Below are positions 12,801 to 23,436 of a stretch of 64,000 bases of DNA, one piece after another (position 1 is the stretch's first letter; each line of letters starts with the position of its first letter). Source of the stretch: Nissolia schottii (taxonomy: Eukaryota; Streptophyta; Magnoliopsida; Fabales; Fabaceae). Location: the NCBI GenBank assembly GCA_003254905.1, contig QANU01098975.1:687138-751137 (forward strand). Direction: 5' to 3'. A program made the translations under genes and the position numbers. The notes under the pieces were generated by a model. The model saw nothing but the letters and a program-made list of their open reading frames with translations. It was not told the DNA's origin and ran no database searches.

Positions 12801-13219
12801 ACGGGTAATAAATATCAACTAATTTCTCAACAAACAGCACTTTGGCAGCGGTTCTTATATATGCTATATATGTTGAGATAGAAAATGACAATACGTGTCT
12901 CTTGTGTCCCTCAATTTCGGAGTTACAAAAGTCTACGCAGCCTCTTCTTTCTTAAGTGGAGGAACCAAACGTATGATACCTTGTAAGAACAAAGCTTCTC
13001 ACCTTAAATGCAGTATTGGGTTGGCATGGGCCTGAAAATTTGATTGGCTTAAGATGATAGACCCTCGTTTTAGGAACCACAAGAGCACCCCCTGTTGAAC
13101 ATGCTTCGTTCCATGCCTTCTCAAATGCCTAAATTGGCAGAGAAAAGAAAAAGAGAATAGAAGAGAAAGAATAAAGAGATTTTAGAATTGAATTTAATGG
13201 ACTTTCATATGATAAAAGG

Positions 13220-13250
<31 letters not shown>

Positions 13251-13553
13251 TATGAANTATATATATATATATATATATATTCCTCATGTTTGTTTGTTTA
13301 TGTATGATACCTCATTATCACCATCTCTTCCATGATCACTAGCTTTTGGTCGTCCATAGTCATCAACATTAAAAGTTCTTTGAGATCTAGAAGATGATGG
13401 GCTTGATCGATGATGAGACCTTGACATGATACCAAAATGTTCATGTTTTGTGTAACGATGATTTGTTTGGCTATGCGCTTCCTCTATGTAAGAGCCGAAA
13501 GAGAAGAACATGATGGAAAGTGAAAGAACTACACCTCGTGGATGCATTCTCAT
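9900..13553 (-). CDS. Polygalacturonase (GH28 pectinase), nine exons
   Basis: Exons in transcription order: 13553-13311, 13128-13003, 12733-12566, 12296-12276, 12184-11977, 11735-11654, 11316-11208, 10344-10228, 10124-9900. All introns have GT-AG ends and the phases join without a stop, giving about 432 residues, close to plant family length. It hydrolyses alpha-1,4-galacturonan in cell-wall pectin. Residues 1-29 form a signal peptide (hydrophobic [14 protein letters not shown]), then a Ser/His/Arg-rich stretch, then the beta-helix domain. All four GH28 motifs are present: NTDGIH (exon 5), GDDCIS (exon 5/6 junction), GPGHGIS (exon 6/7 junction) and VRIKTWQ (exon 7). The start is the first ATG before the signal peptide. 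Exon 4 is only 21 nt (PCKAAPT). No lesion seen, so probably functional; the exact subclade is not determined. Confidence 0.93.
13220..13280. repeat. (AT)n/(AC)n microsatellite with an N
   Basis: Alternating AT, then CACACACACA, then AT again with an undetermined base at 13257. It lies in intron 1 of the polygalacturonase gene, just past the donor of exon 1, and its length is probably unreliable. Confidence 0.9.
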
Positions 13554-13656
13554 GTTTCACTTTTATAAGAAAAAAGAACAACCTCAAGGAAAAAAAAAAT
13601 TAAGTTGCAAAGGGTGATAGAGAAGGTTTGTGAGGTAAATGCCAAAGAAATTAGAG

Positions 13657-13666
13657 CTATATATTT
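13657..13666 (-). promoter_or_regulatory. Putative TATA box of polygalacturonase
   Basis: The minus strand reads AAATATATAG about 104-113 bp upstream of the start codon, a normal distance once a short 5' leader is allowed for. Confidence 0.45.
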
Positions 13667-14903
13667 GTAGTGAAGTTGGATTCTTGTTGATGTCTAACTC
13701 TGAGTAGAGAATGGTGGGCCAAGTATAGGAGGTAGGTTAATTTGCAAGTGCTCTAATTTAGGTGGGAGATTGAGCCTACAAAATTAATTTAAGCAGTTAC
13801 AATTTGTCTCAATTTTCAATATAATTCACTCTTTGATTGAGTTAAACTTAAATTTTTTTACAAATAAACAGTCTCAAGCTAATCTTTTTAAATGTTTTTT
13901 CACAATATTTATGAACACAATTATGACAAGAAAATGTCACTTTAAGTGAAATGGATTTTAAAAGTGATGTTAATAAATAGATTGACCTTTAAATTCTCTC
14001 CTTTTCCTCTATTAAATAATATTTAAAGATTTTACAGGTTTCCTTTAACCCTTCAAGTTATAAATTCTTGTTCATTTTACAGGTTTAATAACTCAAAATC
14101 AGACATGGTTTGCAACCCCTGTGCTGGGGAGGTGCCAGAATTTGAAATCAACATTTCTTTTTCTAAATACAAATGAAGGAAAATGAAGCCGGGTTAGTTA
14201 TTTTCTGGTGCTTTGTGCTTGTTTACCAACAATCAAGCATTTTGTGCATGGTTACCAACACCATCAAGCATTTTGTGCTGCTCGTTTCTATTACATTCAT
14301 GTATCTACGATTGAGTGCTACACCAGAATTGGTACCATAATGTGCGTATTCAACATTTGCTCCACAAGTGAAAGGAGAATAATTAATTTGACGTAACGTT
14401 TTTATTTTGAAATTGACTTTGTCATGAATTTTTATTTTATATGAATTTAGCTCTAATGATTTTATTAGAGAATAATTTGGTTCTAAAATAAATTGAGATT
14501 AATTTATTCTAACATTTCAAAATTTGGCATCAATTTAATACGACTATTTACATGAGAAAATTAGTGGAATTTGATGGTATGACTAAATTAAGGTCCAAAT
14601 AAAAATGTTAAGGATAAATTGATTATTTATTATACTTTTAAAGAAAAAAAATATTTTAAATCAGGCAGCACTTAACTAGTCACTCATTTATTTATTCATT
14701 TCATTATAGAATTAGCTAAAATTAGGGTAGTATTTGATTTCAAATAAACTAGACAAAGACATCATAAAATGTTTGAAGAATTAGACAAAGAGAAATAAAA
14801 AGTTAAGGTTTTTTTTTTAAACGACAATAAAACGAATTCATTAAAAGACGACTCAACCCAAAAAAAAAAAAAAGGAAGCAAGAGTATAATACAATTCATC
14901 ATC
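13667..14903. other. AT-rich intergenic, no gene seen
   Basis: No coding frame above noise. 14400-14660 contains imperfect phrases on the theme TTTAGGTCCAAAT / AATTTGGTT, also seen at 11400-11640, likely an ancient dispersed repeat. T and A runs at 14811-14875 precede the retroelement insertion site. Confidence 0.4.
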
Positions 14904-14908
14904 CACCC

Positions 14909-15081
14909 TGTTGAAATTCATGGTACCAGGAGAGAAAAGAGAGAAAATGAAACTGAATGTGTAAAATGAAATTGAGAGAATGAGAAACTTGGTACAAATT
15001 ACAAGTAGTGTAGGCCTATATATAGGCTCTTGATAAACCACTAACAATTAGCTAATTAGCTATCATCTATATATTCTAATA
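14909..15081 (-). repeat. 3' LTR of the small-LTR element
   Basis: A 173-bp direct repeat of 20654-20826 with a few substitutions (e.g. GGTACCAGG versus GGTGCCAGG near the start). On the element's strand it begins TATTAGAATATATAG and ends in CAACA; a TATATATAGG-like stretch lies within it. Confidence 0.88.
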
Positions 15082-15776
15082 CCCCCCCGCAAGCTGGACC
15101 ATGTGCACTAACATGTCCAGCTTGGAAACAACGATACAAAGAAAAATCAAATAGCAACACAATGCTAAGAAAATGATTGAAAACCAGCCGCAACCACCGA
15201 AGTTCCTAGTTCCTGGAAGTCTTCGACTTTCACTGAAGCCCCTTCGACCTTCCTGTCTTCGACTTTCACTGAAGCCCGTTCGACCTTCCTCCAATGTCTC
15301 AACGGCACCGGTTGCAAACGGTTTCAACATAGGAACAATGATCAAATTCCATCACAGGCAAAACATGAAACACCCTAGCTAACTCTTTACCCGTACGTAG
15401 TAAACAAAGCTCACTAGGTTGTTGTCTACCTGGTCTGAATATCTTAGTCCATAGTTATCTTTTGAAAATAGTCATTGTTCATAAAATACGGACCCGTTTT
15501 AAACTTTTGCTTGTCTAACATTAATAATAAAATAGAGGCATGCGTTGGAAATAAATCAATATAACAAAGCGGATAACATTATGATAAATAGAACATGTAA
15601 TATACATCCAGTGGTCCACCATACAAAGTCATAGAGTGTAAGATATACATAAATATACATAGATCAAAACATTAAATACATAATCCAGCATATACAGCAT
15701 CAAAACACAAGGACTACTGGAATGCTACTCAGTAAGCCCCTGGCAAAACATAACCATCTATCTATCTCCTAGCCGC

Positions 15777-15845
15777 TTATGGCTCATCTGGCGGCTCTTC
15801 TGCATCCTCAAAATATGATTTATCCTCTTCTGTACCTGAAGTCAT
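15777..15845 (-). CDS. Short acidic ORF in LTR leader (MTSGT family)
   Basis: 22 codons starting MTSGTEEDKSYFEDAEE and ending in a stop. It lies on the LTR sense strand about 15 nt downstream of the GAGAAC/GTTCTC inverted repeat. Counterparts at 30985-31050 and 35354-35419 share MTSGT, the Y(F/Y)EDE core and an acidic tail. It could be an upstream ORF, the remnant of a longer LTR protein (see 24439-24933), or the second exon of a spliced product. Function unknown. Confidence 0.4.
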   Translation of the reverse strand: MTSGTEEDKSYFEDAEEPPDEP

Positions 15846-17088
15846 AAAACAGTGGGGAATGAGAACGGTAGGTTCTCAGTGGAAATAACCTTAGTTCCTG
15901 AGTCGTACATCAGATTATGTCGGACTTCAGGCCGCTCAGAGATCTCTAGTGAACATACATACTAAAGTCCCTACCATTTATTATCTGGCCTATCTGAACG
16001 GCTTTATTTGCATTAATATGTGACATGGGAACTACTCTTGCTTACTACATTCTCGTGCTGATTAATATCTCGTATAAACCGTCTCGAGCGTGCTCTTGAC
16101 GGTACGGCATAACAGCAGACTATATATTCAAGTAATCAACTACATAACAGAATATATTCAGAGTACATTCAGCATAACAGAATCATCGGAATATGCATCA
16201 CATAGTCATCCAAAGTAAGCATAACAGAATCAGCAGAATATATGCAGCATAGTCAGCAGCACAAACGTGACAGAATCATACATGCCTAACCGACTGTAAC
16301 AGCATAGCAGAATGTAACAGCATAACAAAATGTAACAGTATAACAGAATATAACAGCATAACAGAATATAACAGCATAACAGAATAGGTGTTATTCCCAC
16401 CATAGTAATGTCCTCTGTTGACACTAGTATGACGGAATAACCTCACACCCTCAGTATAGGCCGACACTGTCTAGACCTTACTGCGGTGGGCTTCCACCTG
16501 CCGTGTGCCCCCTCGGGACCCCTCGACAGTGGGCGGATATTGTACCCCCACCTAAGCTTGCCCCCTTTCGACAATGCATAGGCGTGGTAACCGCACACCT
16601 CCAGGTATGCCATCTCGACACCACCTGTGGCGGGCTTCCACATTCAGGATGCCTAGACCTCCTGAAGTGGGATCATAGTGGCTCACGTGATCACGGCCTT
16701 TCAGCATAGGCATATAGCCTTTTTCAGCATGTGGCATATAGCCATATTTCAGCAGCATTGGGCATTGGCCCTTATTCAGCAGCATTGGGCATTGGCCCTA
16801 GTTCAGCAGCATTAATGGTACCTGCAGCATGGCATACTGGTTTCCCTATGGTTCATTTCAGCATATTTACTTATCTCTGAGTTTATTATCATGTCTTTAA
16901 CTAAGTGTCTCATGAATGCATGACATATCACAGATTTCATCATAAAGTACACATAACATGCATGGTCAATACTATTTCATGACATACAGCATACACGTGC
17001 ATCCAATTCAACTATCAATCATCATTACAGCATCAATACCATACTATGAGCCTCAAGAGGGTGCCATCAGCTTTCCTTAGTCTCAAGC

Positions 17089-17290
17089 CGCTCAGCGAAA
17101 ACTGTTGTTCGCTCAGCGGTTTGAGCTCCTCCGCTCAGCGATAGAGGTTGTATCGCTCAGCGGTACTAACCTCATCGCTCAGCGGCTGAATTTTCTCGAG
17201 CCTTCTTCCACCGCCTTAATTTAAAAATATCTTTTCACCTTTCCACGTAAGCCATGTCTCGCTCAGCGGTGCCTGAGACGTCGCTCAGCG
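17089..17290. repeat. CGCTCAGCG palindrome array (7 copies)
   Basis: CGCTCAGCG (arms CGCT/AGCG around one base) starts at 17089, 17110, 17132, 17154, 17176, 17260 and 17282: spacings 21, 22, 22, 22, 84 and 22 bp. The intervening sequence is not conserved. It lies about 1.2-1.4 kb from the sense start of the LTR. Confidence 0.9.
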
Positions 17291-18688
17291 ACCCCTGTTC
17301 GAGACATGCAAACTGAATTGCTCATCTCTTCCATTTTCTTCCCCTTGCTTCCATGGAACCCTACATGAGTCTCACACATAATTCAAGCATAATAACCACA
17401 TCTAATCCAGGTCACAAGACCCTTCAGAATTGTCTTCCTAAGTCCTAACCTCATTTCTAACAATTATGTCCAAAATCTCATAATTCACATACATACACAT
17501 ACAAACACATAACACTTAACCACCATCAAAGAGGTGAGGAACTAGGGTTACCCACTTCCTCAAGGATTTGTTGATGCTTGAAGAAAGAGGAATTCAAGCC
17601 TTGCTTGCTTGTTTGAACCTTCTTGACCTAAAATGACATCTTAACATAAGTAGGGTAAATATAGATTATGGAAACTTGGCTTGTCACCAAGAGATGAGAA
17701 CTCACCAACTATCCTTGCTTGTCCTCCTTAGGTGCTTAGAAGTGAGTTTGAATGATGGAAAGGTGAACTTGAAGCTTCCTTGAGTTTCTTTGTCAAGAAA
17801 GCATAAAACCCTAGGTTATGGAAGATTAGGGTTTTGGAGCTTGATCCCTTGGATTCTCCTTGAAGAGAAACCTTCACCTTGATGCTAGCTTGCTTTCTTG
17901 ATGATTTTGAGAGTGAACTATGATGATGAAGAACAAAGGATGATGATTAAATCTTGGTGGATTTAGAAGCATAAGTCTTGGAACTTAGGAAGAAGAAATG
18001 AATTAGCTTTGGTGTGTTTTGTGGATGTGTGTTTCGGTTTTGGCATGGGGGAGGGCAGCCGTGGCTTTTTCTTAGCCCATTGGCCATGCATCTTTCCAAT
18101 TTTGCCCTTAGTGTTCTTATGTCATATTAGTTCATTAGTTATTTATGTCCGGACGTCCTAAAAATATTCCGGGCATACTGTTGTGACCTATTAATTATCC
18201 TGGTTAATAATTAAATCTTAAATGAAATATTCTTACATCTAATTTCATATTCATCTATTTTACAGACTCCTGTGAGTCATAAGGAAATTACAATAAAACC
18301 CTAATTTCGATCCGAACGTCACCGGACGTCACGAGATCGTCAAAGAATTATTTTTAACTAATATTACAGAAATAAAATTAATATTTGAATTTTATTCTAT
18401 TTTTATCTCACCTTTTCCTTATTATTACATTTTTAATTCTTCCTTAAATAGCATTTTAATTGAGGGAAAAAGTCGGGTTGTTACAAAACACATGGCAAAA
18501 GCAAATGGTCTCATCACATCAAAAGCTTAACCACCCACTCGGCAGAAGCAAACATAAAACCATAAGGCTAACAAGATCTAAATCAAAGCCAAGTCCTCAT
18601 GCACCTATAAAAACTCAAGTAAATGATATGAAACAAGTTCTTGCAAACTCTGCAAAATCTCTTAAATTTCATCACCTCAGTAATGCTT

Positions 18689-19018
18689 TTACTGCTTCAA
18701 CATAATATCCTTAAGCTTTTCTTTCAATTCACCAGTCTAGTGCATATTGAGAATAAACCTCTCCCTTAATGAAAATTTGTGGAAATGTTGGCCAGTTACT
18801 GGAGGCTTTTACAACACTTTGCAGCTCAGGATCCTGCAAAATGTTTCTAGCACTAATTAAAACATCATATTGGTTTAAAACTTTAACCGCAAGCGAACTA
18901 AATCCACATTGTGAAAATCAGGCACGCCTTTCATGTAAATCATAACAAGATTATCCTTGACATCCTCCTTATTGAGAAAAGACAATCCGTCAAACACCTT
19001 GTGTGCATTATCAAACTA
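18689..19018 (-). pseudogene. Monothiol glutaredoxin S15-like pseudogene captured in a retroelement
   Basis: Reading the minus strand gives HKVFDGLSFLNKEDVKDN, then [15 protein letters not shown], then after a frameshift [19 protein letters not shown] and [20 protein letters not shown], then QIFIKGE, a ~15-bp deletion, and a tail [16 protein letters not shown] ending in a stop. This is the order and spacing of mitochondrial GRXS15-type glutaredoxins, which normally carry a CGFS active site; here that site is lost (HNVDL). No intron is evident, suggesting a processed copy. It lies on the sense strand of the small-LTR element, fitting transduction of a host mRNA. In normal cells GRXS15 helps iron-sulphur cluster transfer; this copy cannot. 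Confidence 0.85.
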
Positions 19019-19107
19019 AATCTGAATCATCGAAATAGAGAAAATAACAAACAATGCAAACAAGAGCAACAAACCACGAGTGTGAAGAAGAATCTTCCTC
19101 TGACCAT

Positions 19108-19918
19108 TGATGGCGTGGTTTTGATGACGACAACAACACCAACAAAAAGCAGAAAAAGTGAAGACTCAAGGGAAGACTCAAACAAGATTAAAGAACCTGA
19201 AGCTCAAGCTGCACATCTAAAAAGGTTCAAGATTTTAAACCCTAGAGTCAATAGTTAGCACATGTTAATATATTAAGGTTAATGACTCAAAGTTTTTCAT
19301 CACAAACATGTCTAACATTTTTCTTAAAACCCTAGAAGCATTTGACAACATTTTTCAAAGGGTTTTAACACTTAAACTCGGGTTTTGCATGGTTAATCGA
19401 TTACCATGCTTGTGTAATCGATTACCAGCACTTTGAATTCAAAAATATTCAAGTTTTGAATGGACTAATCGATTACCAACCCGCAGTAATCGATTACCAG
19501 CTTTTGAAATTTGAAAATATGGCCGTTTCTTGTGTGTAATCGATTACAGCCTTTGGTTAATCGATTACATGCTCGAATGGGTGTGTTTTTTCATGAAACA
19601 ATGCGTTGTTTTGCATCATATGCTTTGGCATTGGTTCATGAATAGGCACCATTGCCTATATATGTCAGAATTCGTGCAGAACCTAAGACATACAATCAGA
19701 ACTTCATTCTCTCATTGATTCTTACAAGTTTCACATGTTCTGATCAAAGTTCTGATCATAATTTTCAAAGTCTTTCTCAATCCAAAATTACTTGGTAAAT
19801 TGCTGGGTCCTGTTCTAAAATTGGGGATTAGGGTTTCAAATATTTCAAAGAACCAAAATCGGTGAAAAACAAGTAAAACCTAATTCACCCCCCTCTTAGG
19901 TTGCTATCCTGAGTAACA
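19108..19918 (+). mobile_element. SIRE/Maximus-like Copia LTR (solo or fragment)
   Basis: It opens TGATGGCGTGGTTTTGATGACGA, a text typical of legume SIRE-type LTRs, has GAAGACTCAAG phrases, a TATATATG promoter box (~19656-19663) and ends with the CCTAATTCACCCCCCTCTTAGG region, then CA at 19918. No clear 5-bp duplication was found, so boundaries are approximate. Family assignment is from recall of such LTRs, not a search. Confidence 0.6.
19395..19566. repeat. AATCGATT palindrome array (3 pairs)
   Basis: AATCGATT (within TAATCGATTAC) starts at 19395, 19416, 19467, 19488, 19538 and 19559. Each pair is spaced exactly 21 bp, and pairs repeat every 71-72 bp. The array lies about 90-260 bp upstream of the TATA-like box of this LTR. 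Confidence 0.93.
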
Positions 19919-19920
19919 AT

Positions 19921-20048
19921 GAGCACATTGACAACTCCGACAAATTCATCTGGCAGCTCGTCGCCGATCTCGGTTCCAATTCCGTCAACGTGCAGAAGCA
20001 GGCTGATATGGAGATCTGACTGCTCGCCAAGAACAGCCGGAGAACGCG
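19921..20048 (+). pseudogene. Possible ARM-repeat (U-box protein-like) fragment
   Basis: The plus strand encodes HIDNSDKFIWQLVADLGSN, then SVNVQKQADMEI, a stop in place of an expected Arg, then LLAKNS. That pattern (LV.DL.S.S...QK.A..EIRLLAKN) resembles the first ARM repeat of plant U-box E3 ligases. It breaks off by a frameshift, and the following 300 bp show no matching domain. It is antisense to the host retroelement. The similarity is short and could be fortuitous. Confidence 0.35.
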
Positions 20049-20653
20049 ACAACGGAGGATCTCAAACTCCACGTATCTCACGAACGCAAATACAACCCCA
20101 ACCGCCTGAGTCAGCATCGACTTGTTCCGAGTCTCGTCTCGCCTTGCCATCATTTGGTCCTTCTTCGACGAATTCCCAACTACGACAACAACAATCTCAC
20201 TCTTGTTGCAGAAAATCAGCAGCGGATGCCGGTGAGGTTGATCTCGCGCAGCAGCGGCAACAACAACGGGAGAAACAGATTTGGAAACTTCCTCCAAAAC
20301 CGGAAAGAAAGAAGCAGCAGCGTAGTGTACAGATTGCACACAGAGAGTTCAAATGACAAGCTCCATAAACGTTGTAGAGAAAATGACTTCTAGAGAGAGA
20401 TTAGAAAGGGATCAGAGCAAAAGCAGAGAAAAGCAAGATCGAATCGGGATTAGATCTGAAAGAAAAAAAACTTCTGAACTAAAACGGGAAAAGAAATGAG
20501 AGAGAAAAAATGTTTTTGGATTGTTTGAATTTTTCTGAGAAAACAAACAAAGAGACGTTTGGGAACTGAGAAAATGAAAGAAGAAATTGGAAAACGAAAA
20601 GGAAAAAAAATGAGTGCGGAAGCTTCAAGGTGGATGCCATGGCTCTGATACCA

Positions 20654-20826
20654 TGTTGAAATTCATGGTGCCAGGAGAGAAAAGAGAGAAAATGAAACTG
20701 AATGTGTAAAATGAAATTGAGAGAATGAGAAACTTGGTACAAATTACAAGTAGTGTAGGCCTATATATAGGCTCTTGATAAATCACTAACAATTAGTTAA
20801 TTAGCTATCATCTATATATTCTAATA
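20654..20826 (-). repeat. 5' LTR of the small-LTR element
   Basis: Partner of 14909-15081. It is directly followed on the minus strand by the tRNA-Met primer-binding site (20653-20641), which fixes it as the 5' LTR. Confidence 0.88.
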
Positions 20827-20831
20827 CACCC

Positions 20832-21141
20832 ACCGAGCACAACATTACTGCAAGGCACAAAACAAAAGAAGTAATGAGATGAAAATGTGAATCACCAGAA
20901 TACCCCCCACAATTTGTGTATCATATCCAGTCCCCAATATAATAAGCGCTGAAATGAAGAAGGCAAGCATACCGAAAATAGACAAGAGACACGACGTAAC
21001 ATCTTAGAAACATGATTTTAACCCCCTTCAATTGCACATACACCATAGCCCAACTTTCCAAGTACAGCAAAAAATGCAGTAACAAACAGAAAACATAGCA
21101 CAACAGAGTTATTAGAACACCAAGACGAAGACTTAGCCAAG
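20832..21141. other. Flanking sequence between two insertions, no gene seen
   Basis: About 310 bp separating the small-LTR element from the next solo LTR. No reading frame with recognisable similarity. It continues the pre-insertion sequence left of 14904. Confidence 0.35.
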
Positions 21142-22364
21142 GGTAGTGTAACATCCCAAAATTCTCTCCTTACGAAATTTTGGTTAATAAGTAATTATAA
21201 ATTGAGTAGGAAAAACTAGAAAAATTTAACCATTACAATTAACTCGTAAAAATCGTTGTTAAGATTAGGGTCTCCGGATCTCGCAGGAATTTGCAAGATC
21301 CGGACCGATTCCCGGTTGTCATCGGAATTTATGAACGAGTCAACGGTACCCGTAAAATGGACTTTTACGAAAGGAAAAATGTACGGGTACCATAAATTAA
21401 ATTAAAAACCTTCTTGGAATTGTTTGCAAAATGCGCTTCTGTGTTTAAGTGATTTTTCGTGACGATTTTCGGTCGTTACCGGAATTTAAGCACGTACCGG
21501 CGGTACCCGTAAAATAAACTCTTACGACAGAAAAATTATGCGTACCTAAGATTAAGTTAAATTCCACGTTTTAAGTGCTTAATTAGTGCACAATTAAGTT
21601 TAGATAATTTTTACGTCGTCCGTTAATTTTTCGCGCACGTGTACATACACGTACTCGGACAGTTAACGACCAAACACGACCAAACATGGGACAAATTTTG
21701 GGAGAAATTCCCCCAAATCTGCCGTGAAAATCACAAGGCCATACCCCATCACCAACCCTCTTACACCACCTTACCCATGGCCTTACCTAGCATTATTCAC
21801 ACCTTACCCCATCATGTCACCCTTATTCATTTTTAATTCGTTTTTCCCTCACAATTACTCCCTCTCCACCGGAGCTCCATCAGCTACCGACTCTCCAATT
21901 TCATCTTCTTCTACTTCACATTTTCTTTCCCAAGGAACCAAAGAACCAAGCCACCAAAGCATCCATCATTGTCTTCAAGCAAAGCTTAAGCTTTCTTGCT
22001 AATTCTCCTGAGCCAAACCAAGCACCACAAAGTCACACAGTACCATTTTTATTCCTTCATTCTCTTCCATGAAGCACCAAAAAAAACTCATCATCTTTCC
22101 TCAAGAAACCACATAAAACACTAGCCTCCATCTTCAAGCTTTCTCTTAGAGAAATTTGGTCACTAGCTTGGATTTCAAGCACTCTTGGGGAACTCTTTCC
22201 TCAACACCCTCTTCATCACTAATCTTCTATAGAAGGTGGGTAGTTAGGCCTAAACCACAATCTTGATGGTCTATGTGAGTTGTATGTATTGTTGTGAATG
22301 AAAGGAATGGATTGGTGCATGGATGGTGAGCAAGGAACCATGATACTTGTCATAGGTCTATGGT

Positions 22365-22619
22365 CATTCGAATGACCAAGCCCAGGGCCATTCGAATGAA
22401 CCACGAAAGATTTTTAAGAACAGAGAGTAAAGTTTACAAGACATTCGAATGGCCACCTTGGGTCATTCGAATGAATTGTAACAATTTCAACCACTGAGGG
22501 CCACGGAAGTGAGTCATTCGAATGACCAAGCATGGGTCGTTCGAATGACCCATTCTTATGCACCAATCCGAGCCAGAATCCTGTGGCATTCGAATGACTC
22601 TTGTAAGTTCATTCGAATG
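22365..22619. repeat. CATTCGAATG palindrome array (4 pairs)
   Basis: ATTCGAAT starts at 22366, 22390, 22443, 22465, 22516, 22539 (GTTCGAAT), 22588 and 22611. Within-pair spacing is 24, 22, 23 and 23 bp; pairs repeat at 77, 73 and 72 bp. The array lies 1.2-1.5 kb from the LTR start, the same place as CGCTCAGCG arrays in the related LTRs. Confidence 0.93.
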
Positions 22620-23436
22620 ACTCAGGATATCAGCCCCCAGTCTTAAGTTTCCTTTATTTATGTTGGTGTGTGGTATGTGTTATGAACTATAATTATGTTA
22701 TTATCCATCATGAGGACGCAGTTGTCACTAGGCGTATATGACAACCCTAGATCACTAGAAACTTATCGTCTAACTTTAAACGAAGATCATAATTGAACCT
22801 TAGGAACATGAGTTATCTTAGGAAAGTTCTGGCCACGATGGGACTATAAGACCTTATAGTTAAGTACATAGTTATGTAATAGGGAATCCCCTCTCTTGGC
22901 ACGTCAAGTATCACAAGCCCCTGTCAGTCTAGCAAGATGGACTGATCCTATGATCAAGAAACGCAAGCTCAGACCTGAGCGCGGGTTTTGCCCGGATTCA
23001 AAGATAAAGGAAGAATGAAAAGTAAATTTTATGCCAAGGAACGAAGTTAAGGCCGCCAAAAGGGGCGTGCAAAAGTTCAAGTCAAAGAGAATTTTATGCA
23101 AAGTACGAGTCCACTCCTGGTGAAGTTGTTAGGGTGGCCCCTCACCATTTTGCAAGTTGGATGGTCACTCCCTATCGCTGGTTGACGAAGTATGCTTTCG
23201 AACAGTGGTGGTTAGCTACCACTCAGGTAAATAGCACTGCCTGGTCGTCGACGGTACGGAGACGTAAGTGGGTTGTAGCTGAATGGGGACGACGGTCCCA
23301 CGGACTACAAAGGAGAATGATGGACAGAAAGTAACAAAGAGGACGCGGCCTTAGGGAGCGTAAGAGAAAATCCCTAAGCCCCTCATGATGATTCCAAAAT
23401 GGTGAATTGCATCATGGAAACATGCAATCCGAGTGG

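Larger units (their letters stand above)
15366..18485 (-). mobile_element. Gypsy-family solo LTR, 3.1 kb, TSD AAACA
   Basis: It begins TGAAACACCC and ends GTTGTTACA, with a 5-bp duplication AAACA at 15361-15365 and 18486-18490. It is related over most of its length to the LTRs at 30398 and 34917. Sense orientation is minus, by comparison with those copies. It contains seven CGCTCAGCG motifs (17089-17290), a GAGAAC...GTTCTC inverted repeat (15861-15877) and a 22-codon acidic ORF (15777-15845). There is no internal region or second LTR, so it is a solo LTR left by recombination. Inserted inside the small-LTR element. Confidence 0.9.
14909..20826 (-). mobile_element. Small-LTR retrotransposon with captured gene fragments, nested insertions
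   Basis: Two direct LTRs of equal length (14909-15081 and 20654-20826, 173 bp) are nearly identical. A 5-bp duplication CACCC lies at 14904-14908 and 20827-20831. A primer-binding site TGGTATCAGAGCC reads on the minus strand at 20653-20641, directly after the right LTR, and a polypurine tract (GCGGGGGGG on minus, 15090-15082) abuts the left LTR, so the element runs on the minus strand. The LTR termini on that strand are TA...CA rather than TG...CA. After removal of the nested solo LTR (15366-18485) only about 2.5 kb of internal sequence remains, including a SIRE-like LTR, a glutaredoxin-like pseudogene and an ARM-like fragment. No gag or pol domain was recognised, so it is non-autonomous (TRIM/LARD-like). 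Confidence 0.82.

Noticed and set aside
15173-15382. Frame with repeated Leu-Ser-Leu-Lys-Pro units at 15.2 kb
   Set aside because: Due to a short tandem duplication (CTTCGACTTTCACTGAAGCCC) in the retroelement; no start context or similarity.
17089-17290. CRISPR-like array from evenly spaced CGCTCAGCG
   Set aside because: Repeat is only 9 bp, spacers ~13 bp, in a plant LTR; not a CRISPR architecture.
19896-20339. Overlapping frames of ~145 codons on both strands at 19.9-20.35 kb
   Set aside because: Low-complexity Gln/Ser/Arg or Val/Ser translations; apart from the short ARM-like segment in another frame nothing recognisable.
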